The position numbers and the translations under genes are program-made. The notes under the pieces are model-generated. The model made no database searches and was not told where the DNA came from. It saw nothing but the letters and a program-made list of their open reading frames with translations. Shown piece after piece: positions 1 through 8,881 of a DNA stretch of 18,485 nucleotides. Source of the stretch: Palsa-147 sp049279675 (GTDB taxonomy: Bacteria; Acidobacteriota; Terriglobia; Acidiferrales; UBA7541). The DNA is taken from NCBI GenBank assembly GCA_049279675.1, contig JBAPOP010000152.1:1-18485 (forward strand), read 5' to 3'. How positions within the stretch are numbered: position 1 is the first letter of the stretch; the number at the start of each line of letters is the position of its first letter.

Positions 1-4
1 ACCT

Positions 5-34
5 TTGACGCTACTGCCGCACGCGCCGTAAAAT
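5..34 (+). promoter_or_regulatory. Candidate sigma-70 promoter for the first gene
   Basis: TTGACG at 5-10 (5 of 6 matches to TTGACA) and TAAAAT at 29-34 (5 of 6 to TATAAT) are separated by 18 bp. Transcription would start near 41, giving a leader of about 60 nt before the ATG at 104. Seen by eye only. The -10 overlaps one arm of a weak A/T-rich inverted repeat (30-37 with 57-64), so this stretch could instead hold a terminator of a gene left of the window. Confidence 0.45.
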
Positions 35-103
35 CAGGCCCGTCGCAGTTCGCAATCTGATTTTTTGCTGCTTCGGTGTGAATCACGCCGTTCGGAGGTC
101 GCC

Positions 104-1312
104 ATGAGCTCTCGTCGTTTCTCTGTCGTCGCAGCGTCGATTCTTATCCTGGCAGCATGCACGATCTCGATCACCGCGCGCGGAACTGCGCCTGCCGATG
201 GCCCCGTTCCGCGATTGCCGTGGCTTCACGAAGGACTCGTTCTCACTTACACGTGGTACGCCGCTGTCGCTCCGGGCAACGGCTCATATTACGAAGAGGA
301 CGATCGTGGCGACATGATCCTGCACAGCACCGGCCAGCGCTACTCGCGCACGACGCAAACCGGAACCTCCGGCTCGGGCTGGACTCAAATCACCGTCGCA
401 TCGATCGAAGGCGACAAAGTCGTACTCGAATCGAGCAGCTACGCCAACGCTGGATCGCTTGGCAAAAATACGCCCGTGCCGCAGGGAAGTTCGAGTTCCG
501 TCGCCGCGCTCATGGATCCCGGCGACTACTGGATGGACCCCGCGAAACTCGCGAGCATGCGCACGGCGCCCGCCGAACACATACTCGTTTCGCGAGTGGC
601 GTGGAACGCCGGCGAAAATAACGTCGACGGAATTCGAGTTCAAGTCCTGAACGGCTCGAGTTACTCCGATCACATTTATGACACGAAGACTGGGCTATGC
701 GTTCACGTCGCCAGCTCTTCCGTCGGTGCGGCGCCCAAGCTCGTCGGTCCGGGCGACTTCGGACGCGGCGACACGACCATCACGCGCAACGATTTTGTCG
801 CCTCGCGCAATGTCACAATTCCATGGGCGGGCGAACCAATGCCCGACTGGGTGACCACCGTCCGCGCGCTCCACTATCGCGGCTCGATCATTTCTCACGG
901 CTCGCTTCCGACTGTCCCGAATGTCCTGACGTTCGACATGCAACCCGTCGCTCACGGCCGCAACTGGGCGCAATTTTCCGCGACCTCCACTCAACGCACG
1001 CAGGGCGCGCCCGACATTCCGCCCGCGCGTGCCGATTTGGCGTTTGGCCGAAGTGAGTTCGACGGATTGTGGGCGGGCCCGGCCGCTCTGGCACAACTCC
1101 GGCAGGGTCAGGTTCTCGATGAAGATCCAGTGACGAAAATGCGCACGGCCGTTTCGCGTGTGGACGATTCAACGGTCGTGATTGTGGAATCCAACGCAGC
1201 GGGAGAAATCGACAATCAATACGACAAGCGCACCGGCATGCTGCTCGCTTCGAGCTTCTACAACGTTCTCTCCATGCAGCAGCGCACGCTAAAATTGCAG
1301 GGGCACGAATAG
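104..1312 (+). CDS. Exported (probable lipoprotein) of unknown function with internally duplicated domain
   Basis: The product is 402 residues. I chose the ATG at 104 because a GGAGG lies at 94-98, 5 nt upstream; an in-frame start at 65 would add 13 residues without signal character. The N-terminus has basic residues, a short hydrophobic stretch (8-18) and a lipobox-like LAAC with Cys19, so it is probably exported and perhaps lipid-anchored. I do not recognise the family. The two halves look duplicated: W143-x-x-P-A-x-L-A-x-M-R and later YDTKTG (192-197) are echoed by W323-x-x-P-A-x-L-A-x-L-R and YDKRTG (373-378). The YD-TG strand-turn resembles periplasmic beta-rich folds, but that is inference. 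It converges on the WD40-caspase gene with 8 bp between the stops. No catalytic motif is visible. Confidence 0.8.
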   Translation: MSSRRFSVVAASILILAACTISITARGTAPADGPVPRLPWLHEGLVLTYTWYAAVAPGNGSYYEEDDRGDMILHSTGQRYSRTTQTGTSGSGWTQITVASIEGDKVVLESSSYANAGSLGKNTPVPQGSSSSVAALMDPGDYWMDPAKLASMRTAPAEHILVSRVAWNAGENNVDGIRVQVLNGSSYSDHIYDTKTGLCVHVASSSVGAAPKLVGPGDFGRGDTTITRNDFVASRNVTIPWAGEPMPDWVTTVRALHYRGSIISHGSLPTVPNVLTFDMQPVAHGRNWAQFSATSTQRTQGAPDIPPARADLAFGRSEFDGLWAGPAALAQLRQGQVLDEDPVTKMRTAVSRVDDSTVVIVESNAAGEIDNQYDKRTGMLLASSFYNVLSMQQRTLKLQGHE

Positions 1313-1320
1313 TTTCTAGA

Positions 1321-4233
1321 TTATTGCTTCAGCGCAATGGTGTAATTGGAGACCATGCCCGGTTTTTGCGTCATCGGGGTCTGTTGATCCTGCGTCAGTT
1401 CCGGAACGCGATTCTCGATGTAGAGTTCAAGTCCGGTTACCGTAATCCGGCCCGAGCTGCCGTAATCAGCCTTGCCGTTCAATCCTTCCACGAGCGCCTT
1501 TGTAAATGCACCGTTGGACCACTTCGCATCTTCGATCGAGGATTGCGTTCCGGTGGACGCGGCGAAGACAACCGCTCCGTTTTCCGGGCTCGCAAGCTCG
1601 TTGATAAGTCCGTTGATGTCCGGCCGGTCGCCCTTCCGTCCGCCGCTCACATTGCCCGAGTGGCAAGTGTCCACGAAAAAGAGAGTTTTGGCCTTAAGTG
1701 ACGAGATCGCCGTCTCAATGTCGTCCATGGAGACGCCAGTGCGCAGCAGCTTCTCCATGTTTGCGTCGTGTGGAAGAAAGAAATATTTGCCGCGCTCATC
1801 GTTCACGCCGTGGCCTGAGAGCAGGACCATGGCGACATCGTCGCTCGTCGCTTTCGTCCGGATCCAATCGAGCCCGTCGAGTACATCATCCCGGTTCGCG
1901 CCGTCGTCGGTAAGCAGCTTAACTAGGACGTCGCGGTACAATCCGCCTTTTTGCCGCTGAAGCGCAGTCGCGAAATCCTGCGCGTCTTTCGCTGCATATT
2001 GAAGCTGAAGCGCCGGATCGGCATAGTGACTCACACCGATGGCGAGCACGAACAATCTGGCGTTGTTCTGCGAGCCCTCTGCGTTCGTGCCGCGCCAGAT
2101 CAGATGAACTGTCGCGGGAGTGCTCGACGCAAAACGATTGGTTGCAATCACGGATATTGTCGTGTCGCGCGGCGGAACATTTACATCCGCTTCAAGCGCG
2201 TCTCCGTTCGCCGGCGTCGAGGCCAGCGCGACGCCGCGCTCACCGCTCGCGGGCCTTCCATCCACCAAAATTTTCACGTCCTTCAGCGTTTCTCCCGAAG
2301 GCGAACGCACCGCATAGCGCACAGACACGTTCGATGAAGTCACGTCCGCGCCGTCGGCCGGCGAAACAATTTCAACCACCGGCGGCAGCATCTGGGTCAC
2401 GCTCGCTCCGCGAGTCTTTCGTCCAGATTCGCCGTTCGACGCAAGAATGGCCTTCTCCTCGTCTCCGGTCTCCAGGATTTTCGCAACGATGTCCGGCCGG
2501 TAGTAGGTTGACCGGAACTGCCCAACAGGAAAAAAATCGGCTGCGTTGTCGCGGCCGTTGTTCACGTGCCATCCAATTAAACCTTCGCCGCCCGACGACG
2601 CGTCGTAGTAGCCCGATGGCGTCCAGATCACCCAGCGTTTCCGGTCGTTATCCGGAAAGAATGCGAGCAACTCTTCGCCGTCGCTCATGCGGTACCACCG
2701 AATCGATCCATCGCCGTAAGCCGCGACGCCCAAGCGTCCGTCGCCCGAGATATTCACGTCCCATGCGGTGCCAGGAGCCTCCACTTTCCAGCGCGGGGAA
2801 CCGTCGGCGCCAAAGAAATATAGATTCCACTCCGTCCCTAGCAAAAATCCGCTCCGGTCCGGCGTAATTGCGAGGCTGCGCGACACCTCATGCGCCACGA
2901 TCGGGAGTGGCTTGCCATTCAGTTTCGGTAACGTGCTATTCACCCAGTCGGAGATGGGAAATCTTTCGACGACGGCGCGGTTGAGACGTTCCGTTCCCAC
3001 GGGCGCGGTATCCAACCGCCGCTCCGCAAGTGAATATCTCGCGGGCGACTTCCCGCCAAACTCGTAGCCGAATTGCACGGTAGAGCCATCCTCCGAAAGG
3101 AGGAATCCATCGAGATTATGGCGATAGTCGGGAATCGCCCGGCCGGTGTACATCGATCGATTGCCTTTACCATCGATGATTCCGAGCGACGGCGTGAAGC
3201 TGGAAAACACAAGTCCACCGCTCCGTAAGGGCAAAATCTGCGTGATCGTATTGTCGCTCGCGGCGGTTTCGCGGTAAGCGCCGCGCCCGCCATCGGCCCA
3301 CGCGCGGATGGGCTCGTCGCCGGGGTTGAGTCTTTCGCCGCCTGCGTAGAGCGTGTTGCCGTCGGCCGACCACGACAAGCCAGACGTGGCCAGTTCGTCG
3401 GTGCCGGACATGTCCGGAAGAAAAAGAAGTGATAGGTCTTTCAACGAAAGCACATCAATCCTCGGCGTGTCTTCGAATCCGACTGCGATTTCCGATCCAT
3501 CGGGTGAAACCACGACGGGACGCGGGCGCTTGCCGCTCATGGCCTTCACCCTCACAAGGTGGTTAAGAGAAGCGGTCTGCGTCACTCCGTACTCGCGAAT
3601 GAACCCGTCATCGCATGTCGTTATCAGCCTGCCCTGCGCATCAAACGCCGCGCCATAACTTTCGGCGGCGCAGTCATTGTCTTCCGCGATCAATTTATAA
3701 TTGCTGGCGTCGTAGACGAGGAGGTTGCCGAAAAATTGCGTGACTGCCAGATAGCGGCCGTCGCGAGAAAACTCGACGTCTAGCGGAGTGCTACTCACCT
3801 CATCAAGGCGCTTCTCCAATTTGCCGGTTTGCAGATCGAAGAGAACGACGGTTTCCCCGCCTGGCGGGCCGTGCATACCCGCGACAATCGTTCGGCCATC
3901 GGGCGAGAGAGCGACCGTCGTCAGCTTGCCGTCATCACCTTCGCCAATCGGCGGCCGTATGACTCGCACGAGATGTAGTGAAGGCAAATTCCACACCCGA
4001 ATTGTCTTGTCGTAGGACGCGGTGACCAAATATTTGTTCGCTGCGTCTATGCCGATGCCTCGGATCCCCGCGGTATGCATGCCGGTCTCGATTCGTAGGA
4101 TTGGCTCGCGATGCGAGTCGTCCGTCCCTGCTGCGACGGAATGCGTTTCCGCGGCGCCCCATCCAAGCGCGCACGCCATCGCGGTAATTGCAAACGCCGT
4201 GAACCACTTCGATGCGGCGAAGCTTCGACTCAT
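1321..4233 (-). CDS. Exported WD40 beta-propeller / Ig-like / caspase-like (Peptidase C14) protein
   Basis: The product is 970 residues. An N-terminal hydrophobic stretch (about 11-27) suggests export by a signal peptide. Residues about 45-525 carry degenerate WD40-type repeats (e.g. ASYDKTIRVWN at 72-82, SPDGR, SRDGR, SGDGR turns). A segment at 533-580 has the WTPSGYYD, GLIGWHVNNG and YYRPDIV signatures that I associate with bacterial WD40-caspase proteins. Residues about 616-713 look like an Ig-like beta domain (EIVSPADGADV...). Residues 724-970 are a caspase/metacaspase fold: AIGVSHY, the catalytic histidine in LLSGHG (His808) and the catalytic cysteine in VDTCHSG (Cys857), both intact. 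Caspase-like peptidases cleave after Arg/Lys or Asp; which applies here is not readable. The start codon has no clear Shine-Dalgarno; a TATAAA lies 8 nt upstream. Its substrate is unknown. Confidence 0.93.
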   Translation of the reverse strand: MSRSFAASKWFTAFAITAMACALGWGAAETHSVAAGTDDSHREPILRIETGMHTAGIRGIGIDAANKYLVTASYDKTIRVWNLPSLHLVRVIRPPIGEGDDGKLTTVALSPDGRTIVAGMHGPPGGETVVLFDLQTGKLEKRLDEVSSTPLDVEFSRDGRYLAVTQFFGNLLVYDASNYKLIAEDNDCAAESYGAAFDAQGRLITTCDDGFIREYGVTQTASLNHLVRVKAMSGKRPRPVVVSPDGSEIAVGFEDTPRIDVLSLKDLSLLFLPDMSGTDELATSGLSWSADGNTLYAGGERLNPGDEPIRAWADGGRGAYRETAASDNTITQILPLRSGGLVFSSFTPSLGIIDGKGNRSMYTGRAIPDYRHNLDGFLLSEDGSTVQFGYEFGGKSPARYSLAERRLDTAPVGTERLNRAVVERFPISDWVNSTLPKLNGKPLPIVAHEVSRSLAITPDRSGFLLGTEWNLYFFGADGSPRWKVEAPGTAWDVNISGDGRLGVAAYGDGSIRWYRMSDGEELLAFFPDNDRKRWVIWTPSGYYDASSGGEGLIGWHVNNGRDNAADFFPVGQFRSTYYRPDIVAKILETGDEEKAILASNGESGRKTRGASVTQMLPPVVEIVSPADGADVTSSNVSVRYAVRSPSGETLKDVKILVDGRPASGERGVALASTPANGDALEADVNVPPRDTTISVIATNRFASSTPATVHLIWRGTNAEGSQNNARLFVLAIGVSHYADPALQLQYAAKDAQDFATALQRQKGGLYRDVLVKLLTDDGANRDDVLDGLDWIRTKATSDDVAMVLLSGHGVNDERGKYFFLPHDANMEKLLRTGVSMDDIETAISSLKAKTLFFVDTCHSGNVSGGRKGDRPDINGLINELASPENGAVVFAASTGTQSSIEDAKWSNGAFTKALVEGLNGKADYGSSGRITVTGLELYIENRVPELTQDQQTPMTQKPGMVSNYTIALKQ

Positions 4234-4542
4234 TGTGCGGATTTATACCACATCCCGGATCGACCGGCGCGGAAGCGGACCGATCTAATTCTGCCCCGGC
4301 ACTTGCGCGTCTGCATTGGGTGACTCTTACGCCTCTGATCCGAGCCGGAGTGATTGCCTAGTATTTAACTTGGTACATACTCGCCTTGTATCGGGTCATC
4401 TCGTTAATGGCGCGCGTTCGGCGATGGCTTTTGCCGCGCCGGACTCTCTCACGGTCTGCAGTTCTGACACCTCGTTTCGGCGCAGCGAGCGGCCAGGCGT
4501 TGAACAGCTAGCTTCGACAAATCGTCGCGGATTGTTGTCACT
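4234..4542. other. Divergent intergenic region between WD40-caspase and hybrid kinase genes
   Basis: This 309-bp spacer separates two divergently transcribed genes and should hold both promoters. On the minus strand a -10-like TATAAA (revcomp of 4242-4247) sits 8 nt before the caspase ATG with no recognisable -35; if used, that message would be almost leaderless. On the plus strand I see no convincing -35/-10 pair and no Shine-Dalgarno before the kinase ATG at 4543. A 76-codon ORF at 4316-4546 has no protein-like features and I did not call it. Confidence 0.5.
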
Positions 4543-6528
4543 ATGAGCGACCAAAAACCGCCAACTCCTGACTTTCGTGCGCTGTTCGAATCGGCGCCGG
4601 GGCTGTATCTCGTCCTAACTCCCAGCCTGCAAATCGTCGCCGTCAGCGATGCCTATCTCCGCGCAACATTGACCAAGCGCGAAGCGATTGTCGGCCGCGG
4701 AGTTTTCGATGTGTTCCCGGATAATCCCGACGATCCCGCCGCTGATGGTGTCAGCAATCTTCGTTCTTCGCTCTCTCGCGTGCTTCTGCGCAAGCTCCCG
4801 GACGCCATGCCGGTGCAGAAGTACGACATTCGCAAGCCGGAAAGCGAAGGCGGCGGATTCGAGGAGCGGCACTGGAAGCCGGTGAACTCGCCAGTCTTCG
4901 GGCCGGACAACGAAGTCGCCTACATTCTCCACAGCGTCGAGGATGTAACTGAGGTCGTTCGCCTGAAGCGGCTGGGCATCGAACACGAGAGACTTTCCGA
5001 AGAGCTTCGAGGCGACGAAAGATTTCGCAAAGCTTTCAACGCCAACCCGGAACCAATCGTCATCACCACAATCGATGATGGCCGCTACATTGACGTCAAC
5101 GAGAGCTTTCTCAGCGTCACCGGCTATCGCCGCGAGGAGGTCATCGGACGCACTTCCTCCGAACTGAATTTCTGGGAGTGTCCCGAGGACCGCGCCTCCA
5201 TCATCGATACACTCAGGTCGCACGGCATTGTTCGAGATTGGGAGTTCAATTTCCGGACGAAGTCGGGCCAGCAGCGCACCTGCCTCGATTCGGTCGAGAT
5301 GATCGAAATCGCGGGAGAGCAATGCGTCATTGCCATCATCAAAGACATCACCGAGAAAAAAATTCTGGAAAAACAACTGCGCCAGTCGCAAAAAATGGAA
5401 GCCATCGGGCAACTCTCCGGCGGAATCGCGCACGATTTCAATAATCTTCTCGGCGTGATCATCGGCTACGGCGAAGCGCTCGGCGACGAGTTGCCTGTGG
5501 CGGGCTCCGCGCACAGGAAGTGCGAGCAGATCATAAAGGCCGGGCAGCGCGCCGCTTCTCTTACGCGCCAGCTCCTCGCTTTCAGCCGCCAGCAAGTTCT
5601 CGAGCCGAAAGTTCTGGATCTAAATGCCGTTGTGCTCGATCTCGAAAGAATGCTTCGCCGCCTGATCGGCGAAGACATCGATTTCAAGACTGAACTTTCC
5701 TCTTCGCTCGGGCGCATCAAGGCCGATCAGGGCCAAATCGATCAAGTCATCATGAATTTGGTGGTGAACGCTCGCGACGCGATGCCGCGCGGCGGGCGCC
5801 TCACGATCGAAACCTCCAACGTCGATCTCGATGAAGACTATTGCCGCATGCATCCTCAGCAGCGGCCTGGTCCTTACGTGGTGCTGTCGGTCACCGATAC
5901 GGGCGTCGGAATGGACGCCGAAACGCAGGCGCGCATCTTCGATCCGTTTTTCACGACGAAAGAACTCGGCAAGGGTACCGGGCTCGGGCTCTCCACCGTC
6001 TACGGCGTGGTGAATCAGAGCGGCGGGCACATTTGGGTTTATAGCGAGCCGGGACGCGGCACCAATTTCAAAATCTATTTGCCGCGCGTCGCGGGATCGG
6101 TTGAGACCGAGGGAGAAGGCCCGGCGCTCGCGCGATCGCTCCGCGGCTCGGAAACGATTCTGCTCGTCGAGGACGAAGACGCTCTCCGCGAACTGACGCG
6201 CAGCGTGCTCGTCGAAAATGGCTACACGGTTCTTGCCGCCGACGGCCCGGTTGCGGCGCTCGAGCTTGCCCGGCTGCATCTGCATTCGATTCAGTTGGTG
6301 TTGACGGACGTCGTGATGCCGGGAATGGACGGCCGCGCGCTCGTCGATAAATTGATGCCGATGCGGCCCGACTTGCGCGTCGTCTATATGTCGGGCTACA
6401 CGGGCTCGACGCATCGCGAGCTACTCGATCCCGACGCGATGTTTCTCCCGAAGCCGATAACGCGCGCCGTGCTGCTGCGCAAAGTCCGAGAAGTTCTTTC
6501 GACCCCCGCCGAAGTGACGTCGAAATAA
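4543..6528 (+). CDS. Soluble hybrid sensor histidine kinase (PAS-PAS-HisKA-HATPase-REC)
   Basis: The product is 661 residues with no membrane segment, so a cytoplasmic sensor is expected. Domains in order: PAS-like 11-140 (FRALFESAPGLYLVL...), second PAS 160-275 with PAC-like end (IIKDITEKK), HisKA about 282-350 with phospho-accepting His297 in GGIAHDFNNLLG, HATPase_c about 395-515 with N-box Asn405/Asn409, G1 DTGVGM (452-457), F-box FDPFFTTK and G2 GKGTGLGLS (476-484), then a receiver domain 537-655 with acidic pair Glu543/Asp544, phospho-acceptor Asp589 (LTDVVMPG), Ser617 and Lys637. All key residues are present. The layout matches hybrid kinases that relay to a separate output protein. No partner regulator is adjacent. 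The ligand of the PAS domains cannot be read. No strong ribosome-binding site precedes the ATG. Confidence 0.95.
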   Translation: MSDQKPPTPDFRALFESAPGLYLVLTPSLQIVAVSDAYLRATLTKREAIVGRGVFDVFPDNPDDPAADGVSNLRSSLSRVLLRKLPDAMPVQKYDIRKPESEGGGFEERHWKPVNSPVFGPDNEVAYILHSVEDVTEVVRLKRLGIEHERLSEELRGDERFRKAFNANPEPIVITTIDDGRYIDVNESFLSVTGYRREEVIGRTSSELNFWECPEDRASIIDTLRSHGIVRDWEFNFRTKSGQQRTCLDSVEMIEIAGEQCVIAIIKDITEKKILEKQLRQSQKMEAIGQLSGGIAHDFNNLLGVIIGYGEALGDELPVAGSAHRKCEQIIKAGQRAASLTRQLLAFSRQQVLEPKVLDLNAVVLDLERMLRRLIGEDIDFKTELSSSLGRIKADQGQIDQVIMNLVVNARDAMPRGGRLTIETSNVDLDEDYCRMHPQQRPGPYVVLSVTDTGVGMDAETQARIFDPFFTTKELGKGTGLGLSTVYGVVNQSGGHIWVYSEPGRGTNFKIYLPRVAGSVETEGEGPALARSLRGSETILLVEDEDALRELTRSVLVENGYTVLAADGPVAALELARLHLHSIQLVLTDVVMPGMDGRALVDKLMPMRPDLRVVYMSGYTGSTHRELLDPDAMFLPKPITRAVLLRKVREVLSTPAEVTSK

Positions 6529-6642
6529 GACGACGCCCCGCGCTCTCCCATACCGGCGGCATCCTGACGGCTCTTTTCTTCGCTCTTGTCCCCTTCCGAA
6601 ATCCTACTAGCGAACAAAAGGCGAAGATGATACCTTCCTCGG

Positions 6643-6870
6643 ATGGACGAAGGCCGCAAACGTGTCCTCCTCATCGCCGCTTCCATCCTCGCCGCACGCC
6701 GCCTCGCCCAACTCGAATTCAAACCCTGCCCCGCCTACGACTCCGTCATCGCCGATGCAATCGTTGCCGCAGAAAAAATCCTCCGCCGCATCGATTCCCA
6801 CTGGCCGAAGCAGGGGCCCGATGAGAGACTTCAGAGATACCCGGGTCCGCTCGAGCCTGAGATTCATTGA
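6643..6870 (+). CDS. Small helical hypothetical protein
   Basis: The ORF encodes 75 residues beginning MDEGRKRVLLIAASILAARR. It is mostly alpha-helical in character, with alternating hydrophobic residues and a conserved-looking end of helix (RRIDSHWP). It resembles small helical hypothetical proteins that I recall from Acidobacteriota, but I cannot name a family or verify this. There is no clear Shine-Dalgarno before the ATG. The stop at 6868-6870 overlaps a possible TTG start of the methyltransferase frame and lies 23 nt before that gene's likely ATG, so the two may be co-transcribed. Function unknown. Confidence 0.6.
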   Translation: MDEGRKRVLLIAASILAARRLAQLEFKPCPAYDSVIADAIVAAEKILRRIDSHWPKQGPDERLQRYPGPLEPEIH

Positions 6871-6893
6871 AAACAATAGAGCCATCCCGTATC

Positions 6894-7775
6894 ATGACGA
6901 CAATGCCGACTGCCGCTGTCCGCGCGAAGAAATCTGCCCAACCAAAAGTCACTCAGACCTTGCGATGCGGGGACGCTCGCGAATTAGATTGGATCGCCGA
7001 TGAATCCGTTCATCTCGTTCTTACGTCGCCACCGTATTGGACCCTGAAAGAATATCCCGCCAATGAGAGCCAGCTCGGTTTGGTAGCTGACTACGAGAGT
7101 TTCAACGACGAATTAGATAAGGTCTGGAGGCACTGTTACCGGGTACTCGTGCCTGGCGGTCGCCTTGTCTGCGTCGTCGGCGATGTCTGTCTATCGCGAC
7201 GTAGACATGGCCGGCACATGGTCATGCCTCTCCACGCAGATATCGTCGTTCGCTGTAGGAAGATTGGATTCGATAACCTGAGTCCAATCTTCTGGTACAA
7301 GATTTCGAACGCTGCGTACGAGGTACAAAACGGTTCCGCAGGCTTCTTGGGCAAGCCGTACGAGCCGAACGCGATTATCAAGAACGATATGGAATTCATT
7401 CTGATGCTGCGAAAGTCGGGGGGATACAGGCAGCCAACCGAAGAGCAGCGAGACGGTTCCCGACTCACGAAGGAAGAGCACCACGATTGGTTTCAACAGG
7501 TTTGGACCATCCCAGGCGAGTCAACGCGGGCACACCCCGCTCCCTACCCCGAGGAACTTGCGTACCGCTTAGTGCGAATGTTCTCTTTTGTGGGAGACAC
7601 GGTGCTGGATCCCTTCTTGGGCCTCGGCACAACATTGTTGGCAGCATCGAAATGCGAAAGAAATGGAATCGGCATCGAGATTGACCCATCGTACTTGGCG
7701 AAAGCTAAGGCTCGGCTCCAGTCGCAGCCCGGGAATCTTTTTCCCGGTCCGCGAGCGATGTCGCTGCATCGCTGA
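6894..7775 (+). CDS. Beta-class DNA methyltransferase, probably N4-cytosine (type II R-M)
   Basis: The ATG at 6894 gives 293 residues; a TTG at 6867 would add 9. The catalytic motif IV TSPPYW (44-49) comes first. Motif X-like residues (HPAPYPEELAYRLVRM) and the SAM-binding motif I VLDPFLGLGTT (about 237-247) with motif II GIEIDPSY come near the C-terminus, which is the circular order of beta-class enzymes. S-P-P-Y at motif IV is typical of N4-cytosine methylation, whereas adenine enzymes usually have D/N-P-P-Y. It would methylate host DNA at a specific site using S-adenosylmethionine. The recognition sequence is not readable. The stop codon directly abuts the stop of a convergent ORF that may be the cognate endonuclease. 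Base composition appears somewhat less GC-rich than in flanking genes, consistent with acquisition. Confidence 0.9.
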   Translation: MTTMPTAAVRAKKSAQPKVTQTLRCGDARELDWIADESVHLVLTSPPYWTLKEYPANESQLGLVADYESFNDELDKVWRHCYRVLVPGGRLVCVVGDVCLSRRRHGRHMVMPLHADIVVRCRKIGFDNLSPIFWYKISNAAYEVQNGSAGFLGKPYEPNAIIKNDMEFILMLRKSGGYRQPTEEQRDGSRLTKEEHHDWFQQVWTIPGESTRAHPAPYPEELAYRLVRMFSFVGDTVLDPFLGLGTTLLAASKCERNGIGIEIDPSYLAKAKARLQSQPGNLFPGPRAMSLHR

Positions 7776-8474
7776 TCATCCGAACCTCAAATCGTATTCC
7801 CTGCTAATGCGAGCTAGCGCCGCTCCGTAATCGAGCTTCGATTCTTCGTAATTGACCCACTCGAACGGAAAAGGCTCCTCGTTTGTTGCGCGGAAACGAA
7901 GAACAAGGAATTCGTCGAATTGAGGCGCGGCCTGGGCACGTAGCCGGCGTTCGGCCTCAACTGCCTCTTGCAGAGGGTGCGGTGCGCCGCCTTTGCCAGT
8001 CGTTGGATAATTGCGGTTCCCCTCGAAACTCACGTATCGTTCCGCATGGTTTATTCCAACGATCCCGACGCAGATTGGATTTCCGCTACCGAGTTGAAAC
8101 TGTGCGACCTGGTTCCGAAGATCGTTAATCACCCGGTCGATCTGCCTGATCATAGCCTTTGCGAGAATCTTTACCTCCGCGCCGATTTCGACGGTCGCGA
8201 TTTGACCGCGTCCAACTAAGAAACCATCGTCGAAAATTGCCTTCTCTCCAGGAATGATCTCGCCAAACGTACCGTCGCCGCGCCGCGCGTCAATCCCCCG
8301 GCGACGATTTGCAATGTTAACGACTCGTTCCCCGCTCTTTATCCCGGAGATCAGTTTCGCCGCACGTCCGATCGAAACGAGATCTTCGTAAAGGTGCACG
8401 GCGACCCAGTCCCCCTGATTCGACTTGCGGTGAAGGTAGGCATGGCCTTCGAAGACCTGCCTAAACGCAGTCAT
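7776..8474 (-). CDS. Candidate restriction endonuclease (PD-(D/E)XK-like) convergent to the methyltransferase
   Basis: From the ATG at 8474 the product is 232 residues. A TTG at 8510 in the same frame would add 12 weakly protein-like residues. I did not recognise a named family with certainty. A plausible nuclease core is Asp82/Asp83 (IFDDGF) followed by Glu100-x-Lys102 in IEIGAEVKIL, the spacing and beta-strand context expected of a PD-(D/E)XK site. The remainder is mixed alpha/beta with a helix ALARISREYDLRF at the end. The strongest support is context: it converges on a DNA methyltransferase gene with no base between the two stops. As a restriction enzyme it would cut the site that the neighbour methylates. 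It could instead be another R-M-associated protein. Confidence 0.75.
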   Translation of the reverse strand: MTAFRQVFEGHAYLHRKSNQGDWVAVHLYEDLVSIGRAAKLISGIKSGERVVNIANRRRGIDARRGDGTFGEIIPGEKAIFDDGFLVGRGQIATVEIGAEVKILAKAMIRQIDRVINDLRNQVAQFQLGSGNPICVGIVGINHAERYVSFEGNRNYPTTGKGGAPHPLQEAVEAERRLRAQAAPQFDEFLVLRFRATNEEPFPFEWVNYEESKLDYGAALARISREYDLRFG

Positions 8475-8743
8475 CAAACGATATTCCGAAGCTCGAGAGG
8501 GATCGGCCAAGGCGCGGAGATTCTACACCCTGCACAGGCGTCTCGGCTGTGTAATTGAGATTCATGCAGCGACGGCGCGCTTCCGGCGCTCGCGCCTTCG
8601 CGACGGACCTTCACTCCAAAATCCTTACGACAGGCTCGTTTGACGACCCGCCAACGGTCTGCTAGCGTGGTTGCGCAATTATGACTGGAAAAGCCATATA
8701 CGGAGCAGTAATACAAGCGGCCACCGCTACTCTCCCGCCTGGC

Positions 8744-8825
8744 ATATCTCGACACACCAAATTATTAGAACCTGGCCTAACTCAAACAAAACTAATAACC
8801 GCGCTCGCCATATCGCGGCACGAAA
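8744..8825 (+). repeat. ~82-bp interspersed element, copy 1 (diverged)
   Basis: The unit starts ATATCTCGACAC and ends ATATCGCGGCAC, the two ends 66 bp apart, around a core TTATTAGAAC..GGCCTAACTCAAACAAAA that matches the cores of copies 2 and 3. It is the most diverged copy, and its terminal repeats resemble each other more than those of the other copies. Confidence 0.65.
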
Positions 8826-8881
8826 CCGGAATCCCCTCAAACGCGATCAATTTAGGTTCATGCAGCGCCGGAACGAGTTTC

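Noticed and set aside
30..66. A/T-rich inverted repeat AAAATCAG...CTGATTTT followed by Ts, as a terminator
   Set aside because: The stem is weak, the loop is 19 nt, and it overlaps a better promoter match. It remains possible if a gene ends just left of the window.
4316..4546. 76-codon ORF overlapping the kinase start by 4 nt
   Set aside because: No ribosome-binding site, no recognisable fold, Ser/Arg-rich translation typical of non-coding GC-rich DNA.
4615..5595. 326-codon antisense ORF in the kinase gene
   Set aside because: Shadow of a clearly conserved kinase reading frame in GC-rich DNA.
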